A stretch of 64,000 nt of DNA, from positions 30,846,501 to 30,910,500 of the forward strand of contig JBAIAC010000059.1 of NCBI GenBank assembly GCA_037349315.1, read 5' to 3'. Positions 53,776-64,000 of the stretch are shown piece by piece (within the stretch, counting starts at the first letter, position 1; every line of letters starts with the position of its first letter). The DNA comes from Chelydra serpentina. Its lineage: Eukaryota > Chordata > Testudines > Chelydridae. A model generated the notes under the pieces. It saw nothing but the letters and a program-made list of their open reading frames with translations, ran no database searches and was not told the origin of the DNA. A program made the position numbers and the translations under genes.

Positions 53776-53978
53776 AGGAGCAGTTACTACTCTCTCAAGA
53801 AGCTCTTCTTCGAGCAAGTGGTACAGACCTGCAGCGACGAAGGTCGTCCACTCCTGTCTGTTTCTGGCAAGTTTTTCAAAGTCTTTCACAGCCAAGCTGT
53901 GCCCCTAGGTTTTTCAGCTTGGCTTCCACAGCTCTTTGCCATGTTGTTTTCGGGAGGCCTAGTTTTCGCTTGCCTTCA

Positions 53979-56900
53979 TAGACTCGTAGACTCATAGACT
54001 TTAAGGTCAGAAGGGACCATTATGATCATCTAGTCTGACCTCCTGCACAATGCAGGCCACAGAATCTCACCCACCCACTCCTGGAATAATCCTCTCACCT
54101 ATGTCTCAGATAAAGTCCTCAAATCATGGTTTAAAGACTTCAAGATGCAAAGAATCCTCCAGCAAGTGACCCGTGACCCGTGCCCCATGCTGCAGAGGAA
54201 GGAGAAAAACCTCCAACGCCTCTGCCAATCTACCCTGGAGGAAAATTCCTTCCTGACCCCAAATATGGCGATCAGCTGAACCCTGAGCATGTGGGCAAGA
54301 CTCACCAGTCAGACATCCAGGAAAAAGTTCTCTGTAGTAACTTCTAACATCCCACCATTGGGCCTATTTACCACTGATAGTCAAAGATCAATTAATTGCT
54401 AAGATCATGTTATCCCATCAAACCATCCCCTCCATAAACTTATCTAGCTTAATATTGAGCCAGATAGGTCTTTTGCCCCTACTGCTTCCCTTGGAAGGCT
54501 GTTCCAGAACTTCACTCCTCTGATGGTTAGAAACCTTTGTCTAATTTCAAGTCTAAACTTCCTGGTGGCCAGTTTATATCCATTTGTTCTTGTGTCCACA
54601 TTGGTACTCAGCTTAAATAATTCCTCTCCTTCCCTGGTATTTATCCCTCTGATATATTTAAAGAGAGCAATCATATCTCCCCTCAGCCTTCTTTTGGTTA
54701 ATGTAAACAAGCCAAGCTCCTTGAGTCTCCTTTCATAAGACAGGTTTTCCATTCCTCAGATCATCCTAGTAGCCCTTCTTTGTAATTGTTCCAGTTTGAA
54801 TTCATCCTTCTTAACCATGGGAGACCAGAACTGCACACAGTATTCCAAGTGAGGTCTCACCAATGCCTTGTATAACGGTACTAACACCTCCTTATCTCTA
54901 CTGGAAATACCTCGCCTAATGCATCCCAAGACTGCATTCGTTTTTTTCACGGCCATATAACATTGGCAGCTCATAGTCATCCTGTGATCAACCAGGACTC
55001 CTAGGTCCTTCTCCTCTTCCATTACTTCCAACTGATGCGTCCCCAGTTTATAACTAAAATTCTTGTTATTAATCCCGAAATGCATAACCTTACACTTCTC
55101 ACTATTAAATTTCATTCTATTACTATTACTCCAGTTTACAAGGTCATCCATATCTTCCTGTATGATATCCCAATCCTTTTCTGAATTGGCAATATCTCCC
55201 AACTTTGTGTCATCCGCAAACGTTATTAGCACACTCCCACTTTTGGTGCCAAGGTCAGTAATAAAAAATCCCATGCACTGCTATAGACTAGGGACCGAAT
55301 GCCTGGCCAGCGATTCTGCAGAAAAGGACCTAGGGGTTACAGTGGACGAAAAGCTGAATATGAGTCAACAGTGTGCCCTTATTGCCAAGAAGGCTAATGG
55401 CATTTTGGGCTGTATAAGTAGGGGCATTTCCAGCAGATCGAGGGACATGATTATTCCCTTCTATTCGGCACTGGTGAGGCCCCATTTGGAGTACTGTGTC
55501 CAGTTTTGGGCCCCACACTACAAGAAGGATGTGAATAAATTGGAAAAAGTCCAGCGGAGGGCAACAAAAATGATTCAGGGGCTGGAGCACATGACTTATG
55601 AGGAGCGGCTGAGGGAACTGGGAGTGTTTACCTGCAGAAGAGAAGAATGAGGATTTGATAGCTGCTTTCAACTACCTGAAAGGGGGTCCAAAGAGGATGA
55701 ATCTAGACTGTTCTCAGTGGTAGAAAATGAGAGAACAAGGAGTAATGGTCTCAAGTTGCAGAGGGGGAGGTTTAGGTTGGATATTAGGAAAAACGTTTTC
55801 ACTAGTAGGGTGGTGAAGCACTGGAATGGGTTACCTAGGGAGGTGGTAGAATCTCCTTCCTTAGAGGTTTTTAAGGTCAGGCTTGACAAAGCCCTGGCTG
55901 GGATGATCTAGTTGGGGTTGGTCCTGCTTTGAGCAGGGGGTTGGACTAGATGACCTCCTGAAGTCCCTTCCAACCCTGAGATTCTATGATTCTGTGATTC
56001 TATGATTGATGAAATAAGATTGGTTCCAAAACTGATCCCTGAGGAACTCCACTAGTAACCTCCCTCCAGCCTGACAGTTCACCTTTCAGTATGACCCGCT
56101 ATAGTCTCCCCTTTAACCAGTACCTTATCCACCTCTCAATTTTCATATTGATCCCCATCTTTTCCAATTTAACCAATAATTCCCCATGTGGTACAGTATC
56201 AAATGCCTTACTGAAATCGAGGTAGATTAGATCCACTGCTTTTCCTTTATCTAAAAAATTAGTTACTTTCTCAAAGAAGGAGATCAGGTTGGTTCGGCAC
56301 AATCCACCTTTTATAAAACCATGTTGTAATTTGTCCCAATTGCCATTGATCTCAATGTCTTTAACTACTTTCTCCTTCAAAATTTTTTCCAAGACCTTGC
56401 ATACTACAGATGTCAAACTAACAAGCCTGTAGTTACCCGGGTCACTTTTTTCCCCTTTCTTAAAAATAGGAACTATATTAGCAATTCTTCAGTCAAATGG
56501 TACAATCCCTGAGTTTAGGGATTCATTAAAATTTTTTGCTAATGTTCTTGCAATTTCATGTGCCAGTTCCTTTAATATTCTTGGATGAAGATTATCTGGG
56601 CCTCCCGATTTATGCCCATTAAACTGTTCGAGTTTGGCTTCTACCTCAGATATGGTAATATCTTCTACCTCCATATCTTTATTTCCATTTGTCATGCTGC
56701 CATCATCCCTAAGCTCCTCATTAGCCTCATTAAAGACAGAGGAAAACTATTTGTTTAGATATTGGGCCTTGTCTAGATTATCCTTAACCTCCACTCCATC
56801 TTCAGTGTTTAGCGGTCCCACTTCTTCTTTCTTTGTTTTCTTCCTATTTATATGGCTATAAAACCTTTTACTATTGGTTTTGATTCCTTTTGGAAGGTCC

Positions 56901-57127
56901 AACTCTACATGACTTTTAGCCTTTCTTACTTTATCCCTACATGCTCTGACCTCAATAAGGTAGCTTTCTTTGCTGATCCCTCCCATCTTCCACTCCTTGT
57001 ATGCTTTCTGCTTTTTCTTTATCACCTCTCTGAGATGCTTGCTCATTCAGCTTGGTCTAAAACTCCTGCCTATGAATTTTTCCCCCTTTCTTGGGATACA
57101 GGCTTCTGATAGCTTCTGCAACTTTAA
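53979..57127 (-). mobile_element. Older CR1-clade LINE inserted in the RTE element
   Basis: The CTTCA sequence of the RTE target is on both sides (53974-53978 and 57128-57132). Minus-strand blocks in order: SKHLREVIKKKQKAYKEWKM (57046), SGGPDNLHPRILKELAHEIA (56620), [20 protein letters not shown] (56230), [20 protein letters not shown] (55230), [20 protein letters not shown], and FWNSLPREAVGAKD (54480). The 3' tail is 'aaggtcagaagggaccatta' with 'agactcgtagactcatag'. A different, older subfamily than the ATTCTATG-tailed CR1s; it is broken by a young CR1 at 55266-56007. Confidence 0.9.
55266..56007 (+). mobile_element. Young CR1 3' fragment inside the older CR1
   Basis: Plus-strand CR1 starting 'aaatcccatgcactgctata', matching 50625 onward of the full-length copy. 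It encodes [20 protein letters not shown] ... [13 protein letters not shown] with a frameshift near 55635, and ends ATTCTATGATTCTGTGATTCTATGAT. Inserted opposite to its host LINE. Confidence 0.94.
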
Positions 57128-57791
57128 CTTCAGGTGTCCATCTTATTGCTACTCTGGTGATGGAATCAGTTTCTATCCAAAGCACATGGCCAATCCATAT
57201 CCAGCGCCTCCTGACCACGACGGTGCTCATATCCTCTTGGCTGCACTGTGTCAATAGATGTTGGTTTGAGATTGTTATGGGACAAAAAGTACAGAGGATT
57301 TTTCTGAGGCAGGTTGCATGGAATGAAGACAGTTTGGACATGTCATACTTTGTCATTCCCCAGAATTCTGCACTATGAAGTAATGTTGAAAGTACACAGC
57401 TCTGATAAATCTTCAGTTTGGTTTTGGTGTTGTATTTTGATGATTTCCAGACTGTATTTAAGCTCCTGAAGGTGTTCCTGGCTTTTCTGATTTTGTTCTG
57501 GATATCCTGGCTTGTTTCACCATCATGGCTGATGGTGCTGCCCAAGTATGTGAATGTTTCTACATTTTTGAGAACATAATCCTCTCTCTGTAGTGGTGAT
57601 AGTGAGGCAATATTAAAGGTAATGATATCTGTCTTATTGCAATTGATTTTCAGTCCAACTTGCTGGCTTAATGCATTGAGTTGAGTTGTTTTTTCTTGTT
57701 TATGGTGTTGGGTGATAGGAAAGCGAGATCATCTGCAAAGTCCCGGTCTTCAAGGGATGAGAAGGGTGTCCATTTAATGCCTCTTGGCATG

Positions 57792-58456
57792 TGTAGTGGG
57801 GTGATTGCCCGCTCCTGCCCTAAAGGGGTTAAAAGCAGCCCGGGAGAGGGCTGTGCCTGGGAGAAGGCTGATTGGGGAAGCAGCCACAGCTGTGGCCAGC
57901 TTAATCAGGGCCCAGCTGGACCTTAAAAGAGGGCAGTGGGCCAGGAGCAGGCATTCTCCCTCTAGTTGAGGAGGGAGATGGACCTAGCTGCCTAAAGCTA
58001 AGGGTACTGGAGTGAAGCAGGGCTGGGGAAAGGCCAGAGGAGCTGAGGAGCTCCAGGCCAGCAACTCCCCAGGCTGCAGGGCCTGTTCAAGGCCCACGAA
58101 GGTACAGGGGCTAGGTAAAGGCAGTAGGTCCGAACCTCCCTTGTCTATGATGACTGGCTAATACAGACTGCAGTCTGCCCCAGGGAACAGTGGCTTGATG
58201 ATGACTGGCAGTAGCCCGTAGGCTGAGGCAAAATGGGGATAGAGGGTGAGGGGGTTCCTCTGGGAGGGGAGACCCAGTGACTGAGAGGATACTGCCAGGG
58301 GGCAGCACCCTAGGAGAAGGACACCGGGGTCCGGGAGGGGCACAGGGGCCAACGGCAAGCTGGACAGTGACCAGCAGAGGGCGCTCCGGGCTGGAAACCT
58401 CTAATTCCCTGGAGAACCATCAGGAGGCGCCGCTAGGTGAGTCCCGCACCATTACA
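57792..58456. mobile_element. LTR-like insertion (family C) in the RTE element
   Basis: 665 bp, beginning TGTAGTGGGGTGATTGCCCG and ending CACCATTACA. Flanks GCATG and ACATG form a one-mismatch 5-bp duplication. The RTE frame reads ENM on one side and PRGIKW on the other, so it joins cleanly. GC-rich interior; no ORF of note. TG...CA ends suggest a solo LTR; orientation unknown. Confidence 0.65.
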
Positions 58457-58665
58457 ACATGTTTTCTGTTGTACGCTGCATTACCCAGTCGATGGCAATG
58501 TTGAAGAGGATTACAGACATGACACACCCCTGACGTACTCCTGCTTTGACTTTAAAACTGAGCTCACTGTGATCAACACTGCGTGTAAAGTTGAAATAAA
58601 AGCTTTTGATGCTGTTGAAAGGAGAGGGATTCTGTATACCCGCAAAATGTGCCATAGGCTGGTCT

Positions 58666-58851
58666 TGGGGGGAGGGATAGCTCAGTGGTTTGAGCATTGG
58701 CCTGCTAAACCCAGGGTTGTGAGTTCAATCCTTGAGGGGGCCATTTGGGGATCTGGGGCAAAAATTGGGGATTGGTCCTGCTTTGAGCAGGGGGTTGGAC
58801 TAGATGACCTACTAAGGTCCCTTCCAACCCTGATAGTCTATGATTCTATGA
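58666..58851 (+). repeat. tRNA-derived SINE inside the RTE element
   Basis: The clearest of the four SINEs: 'gggatagctcagtggtttga', 'gttgtgagttcaatccttga', 'gatctggggcaaaaattggg', and the CR1-like tail 'ggttggactagatgacctac' ending 'attctatga'. Confidence 0.93.
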
Positions 58852-59390
58852 ATGCTATTAAAAGCCTTCTCAAAGTCTATGAAGATTATGTAGAGTTGCC
58901 ATTGCCATTCTAAATACTTTTCTATTATGTTTCGTAGAATGAAGATTTGGTCTGTGCATCCACGCCCTTTCTGAAAACCAGCTTGCTCTTTTCTGAGGAC
59001 GCTATCAACTGCCTCTGATATATGCTGGACTATGATCTTACACAATACCTTGCTTGGCACAGATAAAAGTGTGATACCACACCAGTTTTTACAATCACTG
59101 AGAGTTCCTTTCTTTGGTATCTTCACTATAATCCAATTGGTCCACTCATCTGGCACTTTTTCCCTTTCCCAGACTGATGTAAATAGAGGGGCCAGGATAG
59201 ATGCTGCTAACTCAGGATTTACCTTGAACAATTCTGCATTCAAGTTATCATTGCCAGGAGTTTTCCCATTTTTTAAGGATTTGATGGCTTGAATGATCTC
59301 TTCCTTAGTTGGGGTGTCTGTGTTGATCTCAAGATCTTTTTCTGCCTCCTGGATGTTTGCTTCCTCTTTAGGTGGCTCCCTGATCAGCAA

Positions 59391-59729
59391 TTCTTTAGTT
59401 AGTAGGTGGTCACAAAATCCTTGTGCCTTTGGCTAAAGTGCACATGGAAGCTGAGAATTTGCAAGCTGAACTGACAGTTGCCGTGGTCCCTCATAACCCA
59501 ACACAAATCCTTTTGGTAATGACTTTTTTAATGTGGCTCAGGCTGTCCAGGGGTCTGTTAGCAGCAAGAAGGAATTTTGTGCTGAATCCCCAGAGGGAAA
59601 AAGTAAAGTCACAGAAACTGCTGGGTAAATGGAAGAGTGTCTCTTTAATTCCTCTGCAGCCTTCCCACCCCCGAAGTCTGACCTGTACTTCATCATGGTG
59701 GAGGGGGTGTAACATCTGAAGTAGGGGAT
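59391..59729. other. Unclassified stretch
   Basis: No gene or repeat family recognised. A minus-strand RTE extension is not readable here. Confidence 0.35.
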
Positions 59730-60134
59730 TGCTCATTGGAACTATGCCAAGAGCGATGAAGGCTTGTCCGAAATATCACCCTTGGTCATTATGAGAGGTG
59801 GGCAGATCCAACGTGAACCCTGAAAATGATGGCTAACACAGGCGGCGAAGATGCAGGGCAGCAGCTGCACCTAGCTACCCGAGGTGAAGGAAGTCGCTGA
59901 GAAAGACTGAACGGCTTGGGTCACACAGCATGAAGCCAGTACTGGTAGATCAGGAAAAGGGCGCATTACTGCACCTCTGTCTCATCCCAGTGAGATGAGG
60001 TATTTCCCAGGATAATCGTTTGCTCTTGTTTTTTGGACTCTCAGGCCATTAAGCCTTCACGGTTGCACGGGAACGGACCAAATAGTGAGCAATTGTTATG
60101 GCCAACTCTCTAGCTAAGCATTGAAGAAGAAGAA
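59730..60134 (+). repeat. Unclassified retroposon-like block with (GAA)n end
   Basis: Compact non-coding sequence ending 'agctaagcattgaagaagaagaa'. A simple-repeat end after a structured body suggests a retroposed element, possibly an RTE-mobilised SINE or a LINE 3' end. Family not identified. Confidence 0.45.
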
Positions 60135-61200
60135 GTGGATCACTGTCTGCTAACAAGGGTGGAAGTGCCATCTCTTACCCGGAGGCTACTTTTATCCAGG
60201 GGGGAAGGGCATGTAAGAAAACTGTCCAGGAAGTTGCAACTGAGCATAGGGAAATGTGTCCTGGAGGGAAGCCCAGAAAAGGGAGATGGAATCCTAGAAA
60301 TCACTGCAGTGGGTGCAGATTCCATGGGCTCTGTAACTGGAGGCAAACCCAATTCAAAGAGGGAGAAAGGTACAGTGCTTGCCAGTGGAAGGTCTGTTCT
60401 GGCTGTTAGCTGTGAGCCCACAGCTGAACAGGTGGAAGATTCCTCTCTAGAGAGCATAGAGGTCATAGAATCATAGAATATCAGGGTTGGAAGGGACCTT
60501 CGGAGGTCATCTAGTCCAACCCCCTGCTCAAAGCAGAACCAATCCCCATTTTTTGCCCCAGATCCCTAAATGGCCCCCTCAAGGATTGAACTCACAACCC
60601 TGGGTTTAGCAGGCTAATGCTCAAACCACTGAGCTATCCCGCCCCCCAAGGTGTGTGCCTTAGAGCGAGGCCCAGAAAAGGAAGTTAAGAAGGAATGTGG
60701 GGAAGTACAGGAATGTCTCCCCACTAATTACAGGGAAGGATTTGCCCAGGAGGAGTTTGCTAGAGTGGCATCTGTGCTCCCAGGCACCCTACCTGAGACT
60801 CAGATTTTAAGAGGGGACTGTGTAACTGTCCTTCCGTAGAGGAGCTGCCATACAGGTGACCTCTTTGGAACAGAGAGAGGGGTATCAGGGGGTACCCCAA
60901 TCCAGGCCCCACTTTTGCAAAATGTTGTTCCGGCTGCACTTGTAAAAATGAACTCTGTCTCTTTAAGGCAGGATAAGATCCTTTCCAATAGCTCCAGTGT
61001 CAGTGAATATGCTAATGACCCACCTAACAAAGGGAAGGAGATGGCCATTTCTCAGGCCAGTGTTCCATGCAGCTAAGCATGGAACACTGAGTAATTGGAG
61101 TGAGCAACACAAAGGAATTCCAGGAGAGGGAGGGGGATGGATTCTTCCCATGGGCTTAAGAGGAAATAAAAATCCACAGGGAGTGGGCCAGTAACATGCA
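60135..61200 (+). other. Coding-like sequence of unknown origin, interrupted by a SINE
   Basis: Open frames at 60135-60476 (MDHCLLTRVEVPSLTRRLLL..., GKPNSKREKGTVLASGRSVL) and 60651-60839 (QEEFARVASVLPGTLPETQI) have coding-like composition but no motif I recognise. They are separated by a minus-strand SINE (60463-60648) that clearly landed inside this sequence. Possible origin: internal region of an LTR retroelement or a decayed host gene. Confidence 0.3.
60463..60648 (-). repeat. tRNA-derived SINE, minus strand
   Basis: Reverse complement of the SINE family: 'gtcatctagtccaaccccct', 'attttttgccccagatccct', 'gattgaactcacaaccctgg', 'ccactgagctatccc'. AGGT occurs at both junctions. Confidence 0.92.
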
Positions 61201-61313
61201 AGGTCTCCATACACCCTTTCCTTGTCAAAACCCCCAAAACCTACATGAACTAAAAACCTTTACTACGGAGGTGAGAAATACAATAAATGCTGAACAAACT
61301 GGATTGTCTAAAC

Positions 61314-61476
61314 CAGTGGTGTCCAATACGTTCGCCACTAGCCACATGTGGCTAATAGGCTACTGAATTGTGGCTAATGCATGTGGCTTTTTTATAATGT
61401 GGCTAATAAGAAAAATTCAAAACCACAAGTGTGGCTAGCAGTGTGGCTAGCATCGAATTTCTATTGGACACCGCTG
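61314..61476. mobile_element. hAT MITE with perfect 8-bp target duplication
   Basis: 163 bp, ends CAGTGGTGTCCAATACG ... CTATTGGACACCGCTG (inverted repeats). GTCTAAAC flanks both sides (61306-61313 and 61477-61484). The interior is built of 'tgtggctaat/tgtggctagc' repeats. Confidence 0.93.
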
Positions 61477-61484
61477 GTCTAAAC

Positions 61485-62060
61485 AGAAGCCATGGTACGA
61501 TAATCATACTTGGAAGCGCCTCTCTGTCATGAATTTGCTGGTAATTTTATGTCTCTTACTACACAATCTATGTGTTAAGACAAAGAATTGGGTATTGATG
61601 GTAAATACTTTAAAAATATGTAACATGAGTGATTTTTGGAAAAAACTTTAGTACAGGCTAGGAGTGGTAACAAGAAAATCCTATAAAATACTACTTCTCA
61701 GCCAGTATCTGTAAACAGGCTAAGATCTTGGCACAGCAGAAAAAGCATAGTCAATCTAGACTGCTGTGTGAAAGGGGAAGCTGAGGCACACCACTCGTGA
61801 CACTGGTGGCTAAATGCTCAGACACCTGCATTCTAGAAAATATTAATATCTATATTGTGTTAACAATGCTGTACTTTAAAAGATTTTCAGGCAACTTGGG
61901 GAAAGGCACCCAGAACTTTGTAAAAACATTTGAGGATGTCACTAAAATTTTTGGTAAACACTAATAAGTTAGATGACCAAAAACTAAAGAGAATTTTAGG
62001 CATACTGCCATTGCATTGGTCAGTGACCAATGCTCCGGCAGTAATCTAAGGGGAGAGGTA
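61485..62060. other. Intergenic, no gene recognised
   Basis: AT-rich sequence without supportable features. Confidence 0.4.
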
Positions 62061-63287
62061 TGATGTTACCCCCCATATTCTTCAAGAAATATTGTTATGA
62101 ATATGCATAACTAAGATATATTTTATGCAAGATGGGTCATGTGAAATATCATTGGAAAGATTATGATTTACTGAATGTGATTATACAATATGTATGCATG
62201 TAACATTTCTGTGTCTAAAGTTAGGAAAATAGACTATGTAACAATTACAACTGTATGTACCTGGGAAACACCCACCAGACAGCAGGCCATCAGCCTTGAT
62301 GGGCCATTAGGAAGAAACATTAAAAGTTTGAAGATACTAATCTCTCTCCTTCCTGAGAAGCATCCTGGGATGTTGCTTTGACACTACAAGGTCATGTGGT
62401 CATGTCACCTGGTTCTAAACACCATCTTGGACTTCTAGTGATTTTCCACTAAAAGGACGGGGAGGTCAAGACTGGGAAACAAAAGATTCTTGCCCTATGT
62501 ACATTCTATTTAAGGAGGGGGAGTAAATTGATCTTGGTTCACTCTTCATTGATTCCCCACCGAGGATGACAGCTGGAAAGATCTGAGAAACAAAGACATG
62601 GGGTGGGGGAAGGGAAGAGCTGAGCCCAGGCTGGAAAAGGGATCTGGTCTGTGAATATGGTTTCTGAAGATTTAAGCTGCAAGCAGGGTAGCTAACCTTC
62701 AGGAATTTCTGCAACCTGCCCAAAAGCAACATTTAGGGTGAGAAATTACTTCTTGAAACCAGTCTCTTTAAGATCTTAAGCTTAATATGCGTGTTTTGTT
62801 TATATGCTTAGTACTCTGCTTTGTTCTGTTTGCTATCCCTTATAATCACTTAAAATCTTGCCTTTTGTAGTTAATAAACTTGTTTTTGTTTATTATAAAA
62901 CCAAATTTGTGCAATTTATAACTGGGAGTGCGGGGGGAGAAGTTGTGCATATCTCTCTCCACATTGAGGGAGAGGGCAATTTTTATGTATTTATGCTGTA
63001 CAGATTTCTATATACAGTGCAAGACAATATTATTTTGGGTTTACTCCCCTGAGGGGGTGTTCACGTGAGTGCTGGATAAAATCCCCGAGCTGAGTCTTCC
63101 TACACAGAGCTGGTTACAGTCTGTGTCTGCAGCTGGGTGTGGCATTACCTGTGTGTGTGCTGGAGAAGGCTTGAGAGCCTGGCACAGCAAGAACAGGGTG
63201 AGAAAACCCAAGTTGGTGGAAAGGGCGGGCTCAGTGGGACACCAGCACATCAGGTGGCATCCTGGAGGGGGGGTCCAACCCGTCACA
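62061..63287 (+). mobile_element. Solo LTR (family D)
   Basis: About 1.23 kb, beginning TGATGTTACCCCCC and ending TCCAACCCGTCACA. Plus-strand order TATTTAAGG (about 62508, TATA-like), then AATAAA (62873-62878) followed by a GT-rich stretch, as in U3-R-U5. No target duplication is recognisable and no internal region remains. It directly abuts the putative exon at 63288-63478. Confidence 0.7.
62873..62878 (+). promoter_or_regulatory. Polyadenylation signal of LTR D
   Basis: AATAAA in 'gttaataaacttgtttttgt', with a T/G-rich downstream stretch. Confidence 0.6.
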
Positions 63288-63943
63288 CTGCCTTTTTAGG
63301 AAATGGAAGGCCAGGGTTTCTTCTCCTAGCTCTGTGTAAGATGTATGTTCATTGTACCAGTTGTCCTTGTCACATTGGTTTGCTACAATAAGACCACTGT
63401 AACCTTTATCATGCAACAGCACACTGGCATCATCTGGGAGATTTAATATCCAATAGCCTTTGGGCAAATTATGCCAAACTGGCATTCAATTATGCGACCA
63501 AGTTTGAGAATTAGGAGTATCTCAAGCTATGTTTCCATCTGATACTAATTGTCATTCCTGCTTATTTCTGTAAAAGGTCTTGAATTTAACTGGCACATTA
63601 GAGGTGTCACCAGTTTTTACTGTACATGTCTATGGTATAATTTTCCAGATGTGCTGAGCACCTACCACTTCCATTCAAGGCATTGGGAGCTAGGATGATC
63701 GCCTTTGAAAATCAGGCTATTATTGCATTGGTTTATGGAGACCCTACTGCAGTAGCAATGTCTGTCTAGTGTCTTCAGAAAAGAAAAACTTAACTTACCA
63801 ATTGTTTGAATCACTGCATCAGGTTTCAAGTCATTAGCTGTAGTCATTTTTGATGGATGTTTGAAAGGCTCTTTTTGGCAATGTTTATCAAAGTGTGGGT
63901 GTGGACCGACATTTAATTTGTTCTCCAGAGTCTCAGTTTTCAT
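63288..63943 (-). CDS. Possible two-exon gene fragment, unidentified
   Basis: Putative first coding exon 63943-63799: ATG preceded by an in-frame TAA, reading MKTETLENKLNVGPHPHFDK then KMTTANDLKPDAVIQTI, ending at a strong donor (ATTG|GTAAGT, phase 1). A candidate second exon starts at 63478 after a weak acceptor (GCCAG) and keeps the frame: WHNLPKGYWILNLPDDASVL, LHDKGYSGLIVANQCDKDNW, YNEHTSYTELGEETLAFHFL. It runs into LTR D at 63287. The intron would be 320 bp. The soluble, polar sequence has no motif I recognise. Alternative: two chance ORFs. If real, the gene continues leftward or was cut by the LTR. Confidence 0.35.
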
Positions 63944-64000
63944 TTAAAATAGTAAGTTTCTAGCTGTTTTGGTTATAAAGAAAATGATCAAAACCTGAAG

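Larger units (their letters stand above)
53780..59390 (-). pseudogene. RTE-like LINE, in pieces around four insertions
   Basis: A minus-strand reverse transcriptase of RTE type. From its 5' side: PPKEEANIQEAEKDLEINTD, FKVNPELAASILAPLFTSVW, DCKNWCGITLLSVPSKVLCK, AGFQKGRGCTDQIFILRNII and FIDFEKAFNSI (59390-58860). After a SINE: KSFYFNFTRSVDHSELSFKV and GVRQGCVMSVILFNIAIDWV (58660-58460). After a 665-bp LTR-like insertion: the ADD-box region (about 57725) and LGSTISHDGETSQDIQNKIR ... RRRWIWIGHVLWIETDSITR (57545-57130). After an old CR1 the end EGKRKLGLPKTTWQRAVEAK and LARNRQEWTTFVAAGL resumes at 53978-53790. The endonuclease domain is missing, so it is 5'-truncated, and it carries stops and frameshifts. 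Confidence 0.88.

Noticed and set aside
63231..63485. ORF extending into LTR D as a complete small protein
   Set aside because: Its C-terminal residues (after about FLKRQ) come from the LTR; only the part right of 63287 could be host coding.

Overview
This is vertebrate nuclear DNA, most likely from a cryptodiran turtle. The main evidence is four copies of a tRNA-derived SINE with a CR1-type tail (the tortoise Pol III SINE design), many 5'-truncated CR1 LINEs ending in ATTCTATG repeats, solo LTRs, MIR-like relics, and receptor genes of families expanded in reptiles. There is no bacterial-style gene organisation. The species call is inference; I could not run a search.

Left part (1-22 kb): the 5' part of an apparently intact olfactory receptor gene runs off the left edge on the minus strand. 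A CR1-clade LINE (5.27-8.79 kb) is split by a 1.33-kb solo LTR. A Mas-related (MRGPR-like) receptor gene at 10.7 kb is cut off after TM4 by a CR1 insertion. A 50-bp tandem repeat lies at 13.3-13.9 kb. A second, inverted copy of the same solo LTR lies at 14.66-16.10 kb.

Middle (22-43 kb): a degenerate tandem array of a 55-bp unit extends over about 21 kb and has served as a landing zone for transposons. The insertions include two PIF/Harbinger elements in opposite orientation (22.19-27.71 and 30.44-35.47 kb), two solo LTR or MITE insertions between them, a CR1-like LINE with its own 5' end (36.8-39.8 kb), a Tigger-like element and a Harbinger MITE. The Harbinger elements encode a DDE transposase and a spliced Myb/SANT-like protein on opposite strands. 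The right-hand copy looks complete and open. The left-hand copy has a CR1 inside its transposase and is itself inserted in a small MITE.

Right part (43-60 kb): a Penelope-like element (reverse transcriptase plus GIY-YIG endonuclease) is split without base loss by a 4.55-kb full-length CR1. That CR1 has ORF1, ORF2 and duplicated 5' promoter-like units, with one nonsense codon in each ORF. Next to it an RTE-like LINE carries a nest of insertions: an old CR1 (itself holding a younger CR1), a 665-bp LTR-like element and a SINE.

Right end (60-64 kb): coding-like sequence of unknown origin, a hAT MITE with a perfect 8-bp target duplication, a 1.2-kb solo LTR, and a possible two-exon gene fragment of unknown identity on the minus strand. 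Nearly all coding capacity in the window belongs to mobile elements. The host genes are the olfactory receptor, the broken MRGPR and, tentatively, the gene at the right edge.
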